A DNA stretch of 64,000 bases from a gamma proteobacterium symbiont of Ctena orbiculata (GTDB taxonomy: Bacteria > Pseudomonadota > Gammaproteobacteria > Chromatiales > Chromatiaceae): NCBI GenBank assembly GCA_003094535.1, contig NATV01000104.1:16171-80170 (forward strand), read 5' to 3'. The translations under genes and the position numbers were made by a program. How positions within the stretch are numbered: the stretch's first letter is position 1; the number at the start of each line of letters is the position of its first letter. Below are positions 17,738-26,785 of the stretch, in pieces. The notes beneath the pieces were generated by a model that saw nothing but the letters and a program-made list of their open reading frames with translations, did not search any database and was not told the origin of the DNA.

Positions 17738-19720
17738 CTAGCGTCCATAAAGCAGCAGCCCCTCTGCATGCTCCAAATGGTGCGCGGTTCCCGCCAGCAC
17801 CAGCACATCGCCCGCCTGCAGCCGTGTCTCCGGGGCGGGCGCCTCGCCCCTGATGCCGCCGCGCCGCACCGCGGTCACGCCAACATCCCAATCCCATAGA
17901 TGCAGATCTTCTATGGTATGGCCGACGGCGAAGGCGCGCTCGGGCAGGGTGATGGTATGCAAACGCTCCTGAAAGCCTTCATCCTGCTCGAGATCGATCG
18001 GCTCCTCGCCGTGATAGAAATCGCGCAGCAGTTTGTAGTGGTTTTCACGGATCTCCCGCATGATCTTGAAGATTCGGGAGCCCGGTACCTTCAGCAACAG
18101 CAGCAGTTGTCCCCCCATCATCAGACTCGCCTCGACAGCCTCCGGCATCACCTCGGCGGCGCCGGCGGCCTCCAGCTCTTCCAGGTGGGTGTCATCCCTG
18201 GTGCGCACCAGCACCGGTACATCCGCCACCAGCTTTTGCATGTGGTGGAGAATCCGCAACGCCGTGGTGTGGTCTTCGAGGGTGACCACGACCACGGCGG
18301 CGCGCTCGATACCGGCCGCGATTAGAATTTCAGTGCGGGATGCGTCACCGAAATGGACCGGTTCCCCCGCCTCGTGGGCCTCGCGGACGATGGTGGGGTC
18401 CAGATCGAGCGCGACATAGGACAAGCCTTCATGATCCAGGAGCCGGCCGAGGTTCTGCCCGATACGGCCATAGCCGCAGATGATGACGTGTTGATCCATC
18501 CCCTCGGCTTCATGTTCCAGATCCTGGGTGACCGCGTAATCCTGATCGGGCAGGCGCAGATGACAGATCTTTTCAGTTAGCCTGCCGTTGTAACGAATCA
18601 GAAAGGGCGAGATCGCCATACTGATGATAATGGCGGCAAACAGAATCTGTCCCGCTTTCCCCGCAATGAGGGAGGATTGCAGGGAGAGGTCGAGGAGGAC
18701 AAATCCGAACTCACCCCCCTGGGCCAACAGCAGTCCGGAGCGAAAGGCGGTTTCCTGGGGGCGTTTCGCAAGCCTGACAAGCAGCAGGATGATCCCCGCT
18801 TTCACAACAATTAACGCGATGGCCAGGAGCAGCACCCAGTGCAGCAGGGGTACGAGTGACAGGAGATCGACCCGCATACCCACGGTGATGAAAAAGAGTC
18901 CCAGCAGGACATCCTGAAAAGGGCGTATATCGGCCTCGATCTGATGACGGTATTCGGTTTCTCCCAACATCATGCCGGCGAGGAAGGCGCCGAGGGCGAG
19001 GGAGAGGCCGGCCTCGTGGGTCAACCAGGCAGCGGCCAGGGAGACCAGCAGCACGGTCAGGGTAAAGAGTTCCGCGGATCGACTGCGTGCGATTTCGTGG
19101 AACAGCGGACGCAATGCCCAGTGACCGATTGCCATGATCAGGGCGAATACCCCAGCGGCCTTGACCAGCGCCCAGGAGAGAGGCTGCAGCAGGCCCTGTT
19201 CGTTGGTACTGACGAGGATGGGGATGATCACCAGCAGCGGGATCACCGCGAGATCCTGAAACAGCAGAATGCTGACCCCGACGCGGCCATGGGCGGTATT
19301 CAGTTCCACCTGCTCCGAGAGCTGCTTGATGACGATCGCGGTAGAGGAGAGGGCCAGGATGGCACCGGTGATGATCGCGGCGTCCGGTTCCATCCCAAGC
19401 AACCAGGCACCAGCGGCGGCGATCAGGCCCGTGATCAGGACCTGACTGCCGCCGAGGCCGAACACGGCGCCCTTCATCGCAATCATCTGCGGCAGGGAGA
19501 ATTCCAGTCCGATGGCAAAGAGCAGGAACACAACCCCGAATTCGGCAAGGAAACGGGTCTCCTCGTTGGATGGAATAACACCCGTGCCGAACGGTCCCAC
19601 CAGGATACCGACAATCAGATAGCCGAGTATCGGCGGTAGGTGCAGTCGCTTGAACAGGGTAACCGTCAACACGGCAACACTTAGCAAAACAAGAATGATT
19701 TGCAGGGTATGTATATTCAT
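17738..19720 (-). CDS. Kef-type monovalent cation:proton antiporter (CPA2) with TrkA domains
   Basis: A 660-residue inner-membrane protein. The first 380 residues hold 12 or so membrane helices with the family's LGYLIVGILVGP and LLFAIGLEF segments. Residues about 410-530 are a TrkA-N (RCK) domain with the GYGRIGQ nucleotide-binding loop and an acidic residue at the end of the second strand (LDLDP). A TrkA-C domain follows at about 580-655. Such proteins exchange K+ or Na+ for protons, gated by bound nucleotide. Only one base separates its stop from that of lysS, with no visible terminator between. Confidence 0.9.
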   Translation of the reverse strand: MNIHTLQIILVLLSVAVLTVTLFKRLHLPPILGYLIVGILVGPFGTGVIPSNEETRFLAEFGVVFLLFAIGLEFSLPQMIAMKGAVFGLGGSQVLITGLIAAAGAWLLGMEPDAAIITGAILALSSTAIVIKQLSEQVELNTAHGRVGVSILLFQDLAVIPLLVIIPILVSTNEQGLLQPLSWALVKAAGVFALIMAIGHWALRPLFHEIARSRSAELFTLTVLLVSLAAAWLTHEAGLSLALGAFLAGMMLGETEYRHQIEADIRPFQDVLLGLFFITVGMRVDLLSLVPLLHWVLLLAIALIVVKAGIILLLVRLAKRPQETAFRSGLLLAQGGEFGFVLLDLSLQSSLIAGKAGQILFAAIIISMAISPFLIRYNGRLTEKICHLRLPDQDYAVTQDLEHEAEGMDQHVIICGYGRIGQNLGRLLDHEGLSYVALDLDPTIVREAHEAGEPVHFGDASRTEILIAAGIERAAVVVVTLEDHTTALRILHHMQKLVADVPVLVRTRDDTHLEELEAAGAAEVMPEAVEASLMMGGQLLLLLKVPGSRIFKIMREIRENHYKLLRDFYHGEEPIDLEQDEGFQERLHTITLPERAFAVGHTIEDLHLWDWDVGVTAVRRGGIRGEAPAPETRLQAGDVLVLAGTAHHLEHAEGLLLYGR

Positions 19721-20006
19721 TTCATGGTTTTAGCAGGGTGTTGCAAAAGCAAGCCGTAAATAATCGCGATTGTTTTTAGTCCGTAAATGAATGCAAAAAA
19801 ACTACTATCCAGCATGGTACATCATGGTTCGTACATTAGAGCATTGATCAACCCTCGCAAGGAACAAGGTATGCAAGTTTATTTGTGCCGAGCAATTTTT
19901 TGATCGCTGCTGTGAATCACCCCGGACAATGACTGTGATAAGTCATGGGGTATTACTCAGTTAAATGTTAAAATCGCTTTCTTTAGGCAATTGGATCAGG
20001 TAAAAA
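19721..20006. other. divergent intergenic region before rnr
   Basis: An AT-rich gap of 286 bases between the divergent antiporter and rnr genes. It contains short direct repeats (CCGTAAAT twice near 19755-19790; CATGGT twice near 19813-19830) but no gene. It should hold promoters for both flanking genes; none is clear enough to place. Confidence 0.4.
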
Positions 20007-22379
20007 GTGGCAAAGAAAAATAAGAGCAGGCGGTCCCCCGGCAAGGATCCGCATCGAGCACGGGAGGCGCGTAAATATCAAAATCCCATCCCGAGTCGCG
20101 AATTCATCATGGATACCCTGGAACGAGAGGGTGTGCCGATGGATATGTACAGCCTTGCCGAGCGTTTGGAGCTTGCATCGGATGAGCAGCAGGAAGCGCT
20201 GCGCCGACGCCTGCGCGCGATGCAGCGCGATGGGCAGCTGGTCTGCAACCGAAACAACAATTTCTGCCTGGTCAACAAGCGCGACCTGATCGTCGGGCGC
20301 GTTATCGGACATGCGGACGGCTTCGGTTTCCTCAGACCCGATGATGGCGGCGACGACCTCTATCTCTCCTTCAAGGAGATGCGCTCCGTGTTTCACGATG
20401 ACCGGGCGGTGGTGAGGGTGACCGGCATGGATCGCCGCAACCGCCTTGAAGGTGCTGTTGTGGAGGTGTTGGAACGCAACACCCGCACCGTTGCCGGGCG
20501 TCTCTACAGGGAGACAGGGGTGGGTTTTGTGGTGCCCGATTCCAAACGCCTGAGCAAGGACGTGGTCATTCCAAGCAGTGAGATCGGTGGTGCCAGGCAG
20601 GGACAGATGGTGGTTGCCGAGATATTGGATCAACCCACCGTGCGCACCCCGCCCATCGGCCGCATCGTCGAGGTCTTGGGCGATCACCTGGGGCCGGGCA
20701 TGGAGACCGACATCGCCATTCGTACCCACAGCATACCGGTCGACTGGCCCGATGAAGTGGAACAGCAGATCAAGACGATCTCGAACGAGGTGGCCGCAGC
20801 GGATAAAGAGGGGCGGGTCGATCTGCGTCATCTGCCGCTGGTAACCATCGATGGCGCGGATGCCAGGGATTTCGATGATGCGGTCTTCTGCGAACCCAAG
20901 CCGAAGGGCTGGCGTCTGCTGGTCTGTATCGCCGATGTCTCCCACTATGTGCAACCCGGCAGTGCACTGGACAGCGAGGCGCGAGTCAGGGGCAACTCGG
21001 TCTATTTTCCCGACCGGGTGGTGCCGATGCTTCCGGAACTGCTTTCCAACGGCCTCTGCTCCATCAATCCCCGAGTCGATCGACTCTGCATGACCTGTGA
21101 ACTCTACATCAACAACAGCGGCAAGGTGACGAGATCGAGGTTTTTTCCAGCGGTGATGCGGTCTCACGCAAGACTGATCTATGACGATGTGGCGGCAATG
21201 CTCGAGGGCGATCCCGATTTGTGTAAGCAGCATGCCGGACTGCTGCCCCATCTGCACCATCTCAATCAGCTCTACCAGCTGCTGCTTGAACAGCGCGCAA
21301 TCCGCGGTGCCATCGATTTCGATACCACGGAGACACGGATTGAATTCAACGATATGAAGCGTGTCGAGCGAATCGTGCCCGTGGAGAGAAATGATGCCCA
21401 TCGCATCATCGAGGAGTGCATGTTGGCGGCAAACGTCGCCGCGGCGGGCTATCTGCTGCGCAACAAACAACCCGCACTCTATCGCATTCATGAAGGTCCG
21501 GCGGATGAGAAGCTGACCGATCTGAGGGAGTTTCTGGGAGAGCTCGGACTCAGCCTGCCAGGCGGCAAGAAGCCCAAGGCCTCCGACTATGCGATCCTGC
21601 TCGAGCAGATCAAAAAGCGGGCCGACAGGCACCTGATTCAGACAGTGCTCTTGCGATCGCTATCGCAGGCGCTATACAGCTCCGACAATGTGGGCCATTT
21701 CGGTCTCTCCTATGCGGCCTATACCCACTTCACTTCTCCGATCAGACGCTATCCCGACCTGATTGTCCATCGCGCCATCAAGCATGCCCTGAACCGCGGC
21801 AGTGCAGACGAATTCGACTATACCAAGGCGGAACTGCAGGCCTTGGGGGAGCACTGTTCCAGCACCGAGAGGAAAGCGGACGAGGCGACCCGGGATGCGC
21901 TGGATTGGCTGAAGTGTGAATATATGCAGGACAAGGTTGGTGAGACCTTCAATGGCATAATCACCAGCGTCAACTCATTCGGTGTGTTTGTCGAACTCGA
22001 CGAGATCTATGTGGACGGACTGGTGCATATCTCCGCACTGGCCAATGATTACTATCACTACGATCCCGTGGGGCATCGCCTTACCGGCGAGCGTACCGGC
22101 AAGGTGCTGCGGCTGGGCGATCCCCTGACCATTGTGGTGGCCAAGGTCAATCTTGATGACCGCAAGATCGATTTTGTTCCGGCCAAGGAAGCGGAACAGA
22201 AAACCGCCAAGAAGAGAAAAAACCACCGTACAGCAGGCAGTTCCACCGCTTCGAAGAGCGAAAAGGCCGGCAAGGCAGCCAAGAAAACAACCAAGAAGGC
22301 CAAGAAGAAGGCAGCCAAAAAGACGGCTAAGAGGAAGGCGCGGGGCAAGGGTTCAAGATCATCCTCGAAGAGGGCCTGA
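20007..22379 (+). CDS. rnr: ribonuclease R
   Basis: A 790-residue 3'-5' exoribonuclease that degrades structured RNA. An N-terminal helix-turn-helix-like segment (FIMDTLEREGVPMDM) is followed by cold-shock domains, the RNB catalytic domain with the metal-binding aspartates in DARDFDDAVF and NSVYFPDRVVPMLPE, an S1 domain (GETFNGIITSVNSFGVFVEL), and a long Lys/Ala/Arg-rich tail of about 55 residues. The start is GTG at 20007 after CAGG. Its stop overlaps the rlmB start by one base (TGATG), the classic rnr-rlmB pair. Confidence 0.96.
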   Translation: MAKKNKSRRSPGKDPHRAREARKYQNPIPSREFIMDTLEREGVPMDMYSLAERLELASDEQQEALRRRLRAMQRDGQLVCNRNNNFCLVNKRDLIVGRVIGHADGFGFLRPDDGGDDLYLSFKEMRSVFHDDRAVVRVTGMDRRNRLEGAVVEVLERNTRTVAGRLYRETGVGFVVPDSKRLSKDVVIPSSEIGGARQGQMVVAEILDQPTVRTPPIGRIVEVLGDHLGPGMETDIAIRTHSIPVDWPDEVEQQIKTISNEVAAADKEGRVDLRHLPLVTIDGADARDFDDAVFCEPKPKGWRLLVCIADVSHYVQPGSALDSEARVRGNSVYFPDRVVPMLPELLSNGLCSINPRVDRLCMTCELYINNSGKVTRSRFFPAVMRSHARLIYDDVAAMLEGDPDLCKQHAGLLPHLHHLNQLYQLLLEQRAIRGAIDFDTTETRIEFNDMKRVERIVPVERNDAHRIIEECMLAANVAAAGYLLRNKQPALYRIHEGPADEKLTDLREFLGELGLSLPGGKKPKASDYAILLEQIKKRADRHLIQTVLLRSLSQALYSSDNVGHFGLSYAAYTHFTSPIRRYPDLIVHRAIKHALNRGSADEFDYTKAELQALGEHCSSTERKADEATRDALDWLKCEYMQDKVGETFNGIITSVNSFGVFVELDEIYVDGLVHISALANDYYHYDPVGHRLTGERTGKVLRLGDPLTIVVAKVNLDDRKIDFVPAKEAEQKTAKKRKNHRTAGSSTASKSEKAGKAAKKTTKKAKKKAAKKTAKRKARGKGSRSSSKRA

Positions 22380-23125
22380 TGTCCGATGCTCATGCATGGG
22401 TACTGGGTCTGCATGCGGTGAAATCGGCGCTCCGACGGCAGGGGGGCGCGGAGGAGTTGCTGGTCGATGTCAAACGGCGGGATGGCCGAATTAAAGAGAT
22501 CCTCGATCTTGCCGAAAAAGCCGGTATCCCATTGCAGCAGATTCCGGGCAGGGTGCTGGATGAGCGCTTTCGCAGCGGGAATCATCAGGGGGTGGCGCTT
22601 CGTCTCAAACAGCGACAGACCCAGGATGAGCCCTATCTGCAGGCCCTGTTGAAACGCCTCGAGGCACCACCCTTTCTCCTGATCCTCGATGGGGTACAGG
22701 ATCCGCACAATCTGGGTGCATGCCTGAGGAGTGCGGACGGTGCCGGTGTGCAGGCGGTTGTCGCCCCCAGAGATCGCTCGGTGGCGTTGACCTCAACGGT
22801 CAGAAAGGTGGCAAGTGGAGCGGCGGAAACGGTTCCCTTCATCCAGGTCTCCAATCTGGCCCGGACCTTGAAGTGGTTGAAGGGTGAGGGTGTCTGGCTC
22901 ATAGGCACCGCGGGAGAGGCGGGGCAATCGCTCTATGAAGTCGATCTGTGCGGTCCCTTGGCGATTGTCATGGGGGGTGAAGGCAAGGGGTTGAGACGAT
23001 TGACGAGGGAGCAGTGCGACCTGCTGGTAAAGCTGCCAATGGCGGGAAGTGTGGAGAGCCTCAATGTTTCGGTAGCCTGTGGCATCACTCTCTATGAAGC
23101 GGTTCGACAGCGTGGTAACGTCTGA
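22379..23125 (+). CDS. rlmB: 23S rRNA (guanosine-2'-O-)-methyltransferase
   Basis: A 248-residue SPOUT methyltransferase. The N-terminal substrate-binding domain (WVLGLHAVKSALR) is followed by the knot-forming segments LDGVQDPHNLGACLRSADGAG, IVMGGEGKGLRR and LPMAGSVESLNVSVACGITLYE, the three SpoU motifs. RlmB makes Gm2251 in the peptidyl transferase loop of 23S rRNA. The start codon overlaps the rnr stop, so the two are translationally coupled. Confidence 0.95.
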   Translation: MSDAHAWVLGLHAVKSALRRQGGAEELLVDVKRRDGRIKEILDLAEKAGIPLQQIPGRVLDERFRSGNHQGVALRLKQRQTQDEPYLQALLKRLEAPPFLLILDGVQDPHNLGACLRSADGAGVQAVVAPRDRSVALTSTVRKVASGAAETVPFIQVSNLARTLKWLKGEGVWLIGTAGEAGQSLYEVDLCGPLAIVMGGEGKGLRRLTREQCDLLVKLPMAGSVESLNVSVACGITLYEAVRQRGNV

Positions 23126-23187
23126 AACCATTCATGGATGAACAAATCGAGCAAGTTGCCGGCAGGTCCTAAGTTAAGGAGATTATT

Positions 23188-23937
23188 GTGATCAGAAAGT
23201 TAGCATGTATGACCCTGGTGAGCGGTTTGATGGGCATACCGGCCCATGCCGACACCCTGCTTGGGCTGACCGCGGACGTCGATTTCTGGAACATGGATTC
23301 GTCCGGCTCCTTTGCCGACAGCAGTGACATGCAATCCTTCGATCTCGGAAGCGAGCGTCACTCGATCCTGACCCTTGCCCTCGAGCACCCGCTGCCGGTG
23401 GTCCCAAACCTGAAGATCAGGACCAACGATCTCAGCTCATCCGGCGATCAGAGCTTGGCAGCCGACTTCGACTTTTCCGATGTCGATTTTCCCGCCGGAC
23501 TCGATGTCAACGTGGATTTCGAGGCGCAGAACACCGATTTCATCTTCTATTACGAGATTTTCGATAACGATACTGTTTCATTCGATCTGGGTCTGAATCT
23601 CAAATATCTGGATGGCGAAATCGAAGTGGAGAGCAACGGTCTGCGTGCCAGCGAGAGCTTTGACGGCTACGTACCCATGTTTCATGGCGCTCTCAAGGTG
23701 GGTGTTCCCGCCACGCGCCTCTGGTTCTTTGGCGACCTGAGCCTGTTGAGCGTGGGTGATCATACCCTGCAGGACTACACCGCCGGTGTAGCGTTCAAGC
23801 TGGTTGAGAGCCTGGCTGTCGATATCAGTGTCAAGGGTGGCTACCACCGCATCTCCCTGGAGCTAGAAGACCTGGATGATATCTATACCGATTGGGACTT
23901 CGACGGCGCATTCTTCGGGTTGCAGGCAGATTTCTAA
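23188..23937 (+). CDS. outer-membrane beta-barrel protein (TIGR04219-like)
   Basis: A 249-residue protein with a signal peptide cut after HA-D near residue 21, then amphipathic strands and a C-terminal Phe typical of outer-membrane barrels. The opening TLLGLTADVDFWNM and the closing DWDFDGAFFGLQADF match the TIGR04219 barrel family, whose function is unknown. The mature chain is strongly acidic (many Asp in the first 100 residues). The GTG at 23188 is supported by AAGGAG at 23176-23181. It lies 62 bases after rlmB and may be read from its own promoter. Confidence 0.75.
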   Translation: MIRKLACMTLVSGLMGIPAHADTLLGLTADVDFWNMDSSGSFADSSDMQSFDLGSERHSILTLALEHPLPVVPNLKIRTNDLSSSGDQSLAADFDFSDVDFPAGLDVNVDFEAQNTDFIFYYEIFDNDTVSFDLGLNLKYLDGEIEVESNGLRASESFDGYVPMFHGALKVGVPATRLWFFGDLSLLSVGDHTLQDYTAGVAFKLVESLAVDISVKGGYHRISLELEDLDDIYTDWDFDGAFFGLQADF

Positions 23938-23955
23938 ACCGCTTTATTAAAACTC

Positions 23956-24048
23956 CGTAGGGTGCGGCTCGCCGCACCGTTAAACTCTCTAGACACTTGG
24001 GTGGCGTAGTTATGCTTGTCTCTTGGTGCGACGAGCCGCACCCTATGC
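23956..24048. repeat. MITE-like inverted repeat, TAGGGTGCGGC family (copy 1)
   Basis: The left end TAGGGTGCGGCTCG (from about 23957) is matched in inverted orientation by CGAGCCGCACCCTA (about 24033-24046), with about 60 bases between. A second, diverged copy lies at 26471-26606. It occupies much of the 365-base gap between the barrel gene and rpsF. The remainder of that gap holds the rpsF leader and presumably its promoter. Confidence 0.65.
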
Positions 24049-24256
24049 TTACTCCATAATTAGCCGAAAAGGGTGGGGCCCTGCCCCCATCTGTATAGGT
24101 TCAATAATTGCGCAACTGTCGATCCCGGTAAGGCTGTAGCGGCCCACAAGTTGCAGATTTCTCCTCAAATCGGTAGAATCCGCCGCTTCCCGGTGCCCGA
24201 CTGCCGTGGCTGAGGTCACAAGGACCCGCTAGCGAGTGGACCGGGCATCACTCCTT

Positions 24257-24300
24257 GCCTTACCGCCGTTGCGGAAGGCTGCCAAACCCGAAAGGAGAGA
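24257..24300 (+). promoter_or_regulatory. S6:S18-binding leader of the rpsF operon
   Basis: The rpsF 5' leader contains GCCTT-ACCG-CCG-TTG-CGG-AAGGC: a stem GCCTT/AAGGC and an inner CCG/CGG hairpin separated by a bulged ACCG on the 5' side, followed by CTGCC and then the AAAGGAGA ribosome site. This agrees with the published S6:S18 autoregulatory motif, where the ribosomal S6-S18 complex binds a bulged CCG near the rpsF start and represses translation. Confidence 0.75.
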
Positions 24301-24302
24301 CA

Positions 24303-24743
24303 ATGAGGCACTATGAAGTCGTGTTCCTGGTCCATCCGGATCAGAGTGAACAGGTACCCGCTATGATCGAGCGCTATCGCTCGGGTATCGAAACCAAGGG
24401 TGGTTCGGTCCACCGTCTGGAAGATTGGGGCCGCCGTCAGCTGGCCTATCCCATCAATAAGATCCACAAGGCACACTATGTGATGATGAACATCGAGTGC
24501 GACGCTGAGGCGCTATCCGAGCTGGAGAGCGCCTTTCGTTTCAACGATGCCGTTATTCGCAACCTGATCATCCGTCGTGACGAGGCTATCACCGATGTCT
24601 CTCAACTGGCAAAGTCCCAGGAAGAGGAGGAGAGAGAGCGCTCATCAGTACGTGGCCGCGATGATGATATCGATGAGGGTGACGGTCAAGTAGAGGGTGA
24701 TAGCGAACTCGCTGAAGAGGCCGAATCCTCGAGCGAAGACTAA
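24303..24743 (+). CDS. rpsF: 30S ribosomal protein S6
   Basis: A 146-residue S6: [18 protein letters not shown] at the N-terminus, the [18 protein letters not shown] core and [14 protein letters not shown]6 pairs with S18 on the platform of the small subunit. The C-terminal 35 residues are very acidic (Glu/Asp/Ser), a longer version of the tail that receives glutamates in E. coli S6. The ATG at 24303 follows AAAGGAGA at 24291-24298; an upstream in-frame start at 24255 would lie inside the regulatory leader and is rejected. First gene of rpsF-rpsR-DUF2232-rplI. Confidence 0.97.
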   Translation: MRHYEVVFLVHPDQSEQVPAMIERYRSGIETKGGSVHRLEDWGRRQLAYPINKIHKAHYVMMNIECDAEALSELESAFRFNDAVIRNLIIRRDEAITDVSQLAKSQEEEERERSSVRGRDDDIDEGDGQVEGDSELAEEAESSSED

Positions 24744-24769
24744 CCGGGTGGATTGAGAGGTAACTATAA

Positions 24770-24994
24770 ATGGCGCGTTTTTTCCGACGTAAGAAATATT
24801 GCCGCTTTACCGCGGAAGGTATCAACGAGATAGATTACAAAGATTTGAATCTTCTCAAGGCCTATATCAGTGAGAGCGGTAAGATCGTACCGAGCCGGAT
24901 CACCGGCACCAAGGCTAAGTATCAACGCCAGCTTGCCACCGCGATCAAGCGGGCACGCTATTTGGCATTGCTGCCGTATACGGATCAGCACTAA
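24770..24994 (+). CDS. rpsR: 30S ribosomal protein S18
   Basis: A 74-residue S18, the normal length. [34 protein letters not shown] and the basic [19 protein letters not shown] block are all characteristic. The single Cys-type variant (one Cys in KKYCRF) suggests it does not bind zinc. It lies 26 bases after rpsF in the ribosomal operon. Confidence 0.97.
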   Translation: MARFFRRKKYCRFTAEGINEIDYKDLNLLKAYISESGKIVPSRITGTKAKYQRQLATAIKRARYLALLPYTDQH

Positions 24995-25026
24995 GAGGGG
25001 ACAGATACCTACCGGAGTAGCGGAGC

Positions 25027-25938
25027 ATGAAGGCATTGGCATCCTTTGTGATGCGCGGGCCGTCCCAGTCTGCAATGGCTGCCACAGGCCTGACCATGCT
25101 GTCTCTGATATTCCCGTTTATCGGCATTCTGGGCAGTGCCTGCATAGGCCTGGTATTCCTTCGTCAGGGTCCCTCGGGCGGGATAAAGACGCTGTTATTG
25201 TCGACCTTGGCCATTGCCCTGTTGCTGGGAGTAATCTTTAGCAACCCGCTGATGGCCATTGGCATTTTACTGGTGCTTTGGATACCGGTCGCCATGCTTG
25301 GCATGGTTTTGCGCAACACCAGATCGCTGGCTTTCACAACCCAAGCGGCGATTGGCTTCGGCCTCTTGGTGGTGTTGATACAGTACATCGTGTTGAGCGA
25401 CCCTGCTGCTTTTTGGCAGCAGTATCTACAGCCGCTGGGAGAGCGTTTCGTGGTTGCCGGCCTGTTGGATCAGGCCCAGAGTCTGAAGCTGGTCGAGCAG
25501 ATGTCAGTGGTGATGTGCGGGGCGGTTGCCGTGGTGTTCATGCTGCAGCTGCTGTTCAGCCTCTATCTGGCTCGCTGGTGGCAGGCAATGCTGTACAACC
25601 CCGGTGGTTTTGCCACAGAGTTCCATCAACTGCGTGTGCATTGGTTGGTGGGTATTGTCGGGGCCTTGGCCCTGTTACTGCTGATGCTGCCGGGTGAGAG
25701 CATACCCGCCATTTTCAGTTGCTTGGGTACGGTTGTCCTGGGCGTGCTGTTTTTGCAAGGCTTGGCCGTCGCACACGGGGTATTCAAGGGAATGAAATCG
25801 GCGCAGCTCTGGTTGGTGGTGACCTATATATTGCTGATTGTGTTCATGCCGCAGATGGTGATGGTTTTGACCAGCATCGGTCTGATGGATGTTTGGATAG
25901 ATTTTCGAACCCGTTTCAAAGTGGGTCAAAACGGGTAA
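25027..25938 (+). CDS. DUF2232 membrane protein
   Basis: A 303-residue polytopic membrane protein with about eight hydrophobic segments and few charged residues. Genes of the DUF2232 (YybS-like) family sit between rpsR and rplI in many gammaproteobacteria, exactly as here (32 bases after rpsR, 70 before rplI). The role is unknown; conserved linkage to ribosomal genes may be operon history rather than function. Confidence 0.78.
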   Translation: MKALASFVMRGPSQSAMAATGLTMLSLIFPFIGILGSACIGLVFLRQGPSGGIKTLLLSTLAIALLLGVIFSNPLMAIGILLVLWIPVAMLGMVLRNTRSLAFTTQAAIGFGLLVVLIQYIVLSDPAAFWQQYLQPLGERFVVAGLLDQAQSLKLVEQMSVVMCGAVAVVFMLQLLFSLYLARWWQAMLYNPGGFATEFHQLRVHWLVGIVGALALLLLMLPGESIPAIFSCLGTVVLGVLFLQGLAVAHGVFKGMKSAQLWLVVTYILLIVFMPQMVMVLTSIGLMDVWIDFRTRFKVGQNG

Positions 25939-26008
25939 GAACCTATTGCGGGTTTGCTCATTGAGGATCCCGGTAAATAAAGATTTGACCTATACAAAGG
26001 TGGTTACA

Positions 26009-26458
26009 ATGGAAATTATTCTATTGCAGAAAGTGGATAACCTGGGCGATCTGGGTGAAAAGGTGAACGTGAAGAGCGGTTACGGCCGTAACTTTCTAAT
26101 CCCTTCCGGTAAAGCAGTACCGGCCACGGAAGAGAACTTGAAGATCTTCGAGGCGCGTCGCGCGGAACTCGAGAAGGAGGCCGCGGAAAAGCTGCAGGCC
26201 GCCGAGGCACGCAAGTCAAAGCTCGACGGACTGGCCGTCTCCATTACCTGTAAAGCGGGTGACGAGGGCCGCCTGTTTGGTTCGGTGGGTACTGCGGACA
26301 TCTCGAAGGCGGTCGCGGAAAGCGGTTTGGAACTGGCCAAGAAAGAGGTGTTGTTGCCCAACGGTCCGTTCCGTGTCGCGGGTGAGTATGACGTAGGCTT
26401 GCACCTGCACGCCGATGTCAACGCCACGATCAAGCTGACCATCGTTCCGGAAGCCTAA
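26009..26458 (+). CDS. rplI: 50S ribosomal protein L9
   Basis: A 149-residue L9 starting [19 protein letters not shown], with the conserved [16 protein letters not shown] loop, the long connecting helix (about 40-75) and a C-terminal domain containing [12 protein letters not shown]. An in-frame upstream start at 25946 is rejected; AAAGG at 25996-26000 serves the ATG at 26009. Last gene of the rpsF operon. Confidence 0.97.
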   Translation: MEIILLQKVDNLGDLGEKVNVKSGYGRNFLIPSGKAVPATEENLKIFEARRAELEKEAAEKLQAAEARKSKLDGLAVSITCKAGDEGRLFGSVGTADISKAVAESGLELAKKEVLLPNGPFRVAGEYDVGLHLHADVNATIKLTIVPEA

Positions 26459-26470
26459 AGCGACAATTCG

Positions 26471-26606
26471 CGTAGGGTGCGGCTTGCCGCACCGTTCTCC
26501 TCGTTCCCGCGCTGCTGCGCGGGAAAGCACTACTTGAATAGGGCTTCCCGCGGCGGGCCCTGGGAACCAGCTAGCAGAGGGGTGGTGCGGTTAACCACAC
26601 CCTAAC
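26471..26606. repeat. MITE-like inverted repeat, TAGGGTG family (copy 2)
   Basis: The left end, TAGGGTGCGGCTTGCCGCACC after 26472, is matched in inverted, diverged form by GGTGCGGTTAACCACACCCTAA near 26583-26605. It fills much of the 327-base gap between rplI and dnaB. It contains a second palindrome of another family (26502-26525), so it is a nested repeat. The rest of the gap is a TTTGCG repeat and about 130 bases before dnaB with no clear feature. Confidence 0.6.
26502..26525. repeat. short palindromic repeat, CGTTCCC family (copy 2)
   Basis: A palindrome CGTTCCCGCGC-TGCT-GCGCGGGAA nested inside the longer inverted repeat at 26471-26606. It is the same family as those at 4529-4554 and 49218-49243. 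Confidence 0.6.
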
Positions 26607-26615
26607 TCTTTTCTC

Positions 26616-26653
26616 TTTGCGTCTATTTGCGGTGATTGGCGTCCATTTGCGGT
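26616..26653 (+). repeat. dispersed TTTGCG/TTGGCG/TTTGCG repeat (copy 2)
   Basis: Two TTTGCG units flank TGATTGGCGTC, followed by a third TTTGCGGT. The central 28 bases are nearly the same as at 38224-38253. It lies between rplI and dnaB. Confidence 0.6.
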
Positions 26654-26785
26654 CAATCACTACTTTCCGTTTCTACCCCCCAGGCCGATCTCCTTGTCAA
26701 CCATCTTTACCTGGGCTGGCTCAATCCCTTATGCTAGCAGCCCGACTCGGTAATTTCGCACCACCCCATCTGTAGACCAGGATTG

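Noticed and set aside
19983..21632. Long minus-strand open frame opposite rnr
   Set aside because: It lies fully antisense to the well-supported rnr gene, has no recognisable domain and is a shadow of the GC-rich coding strand.
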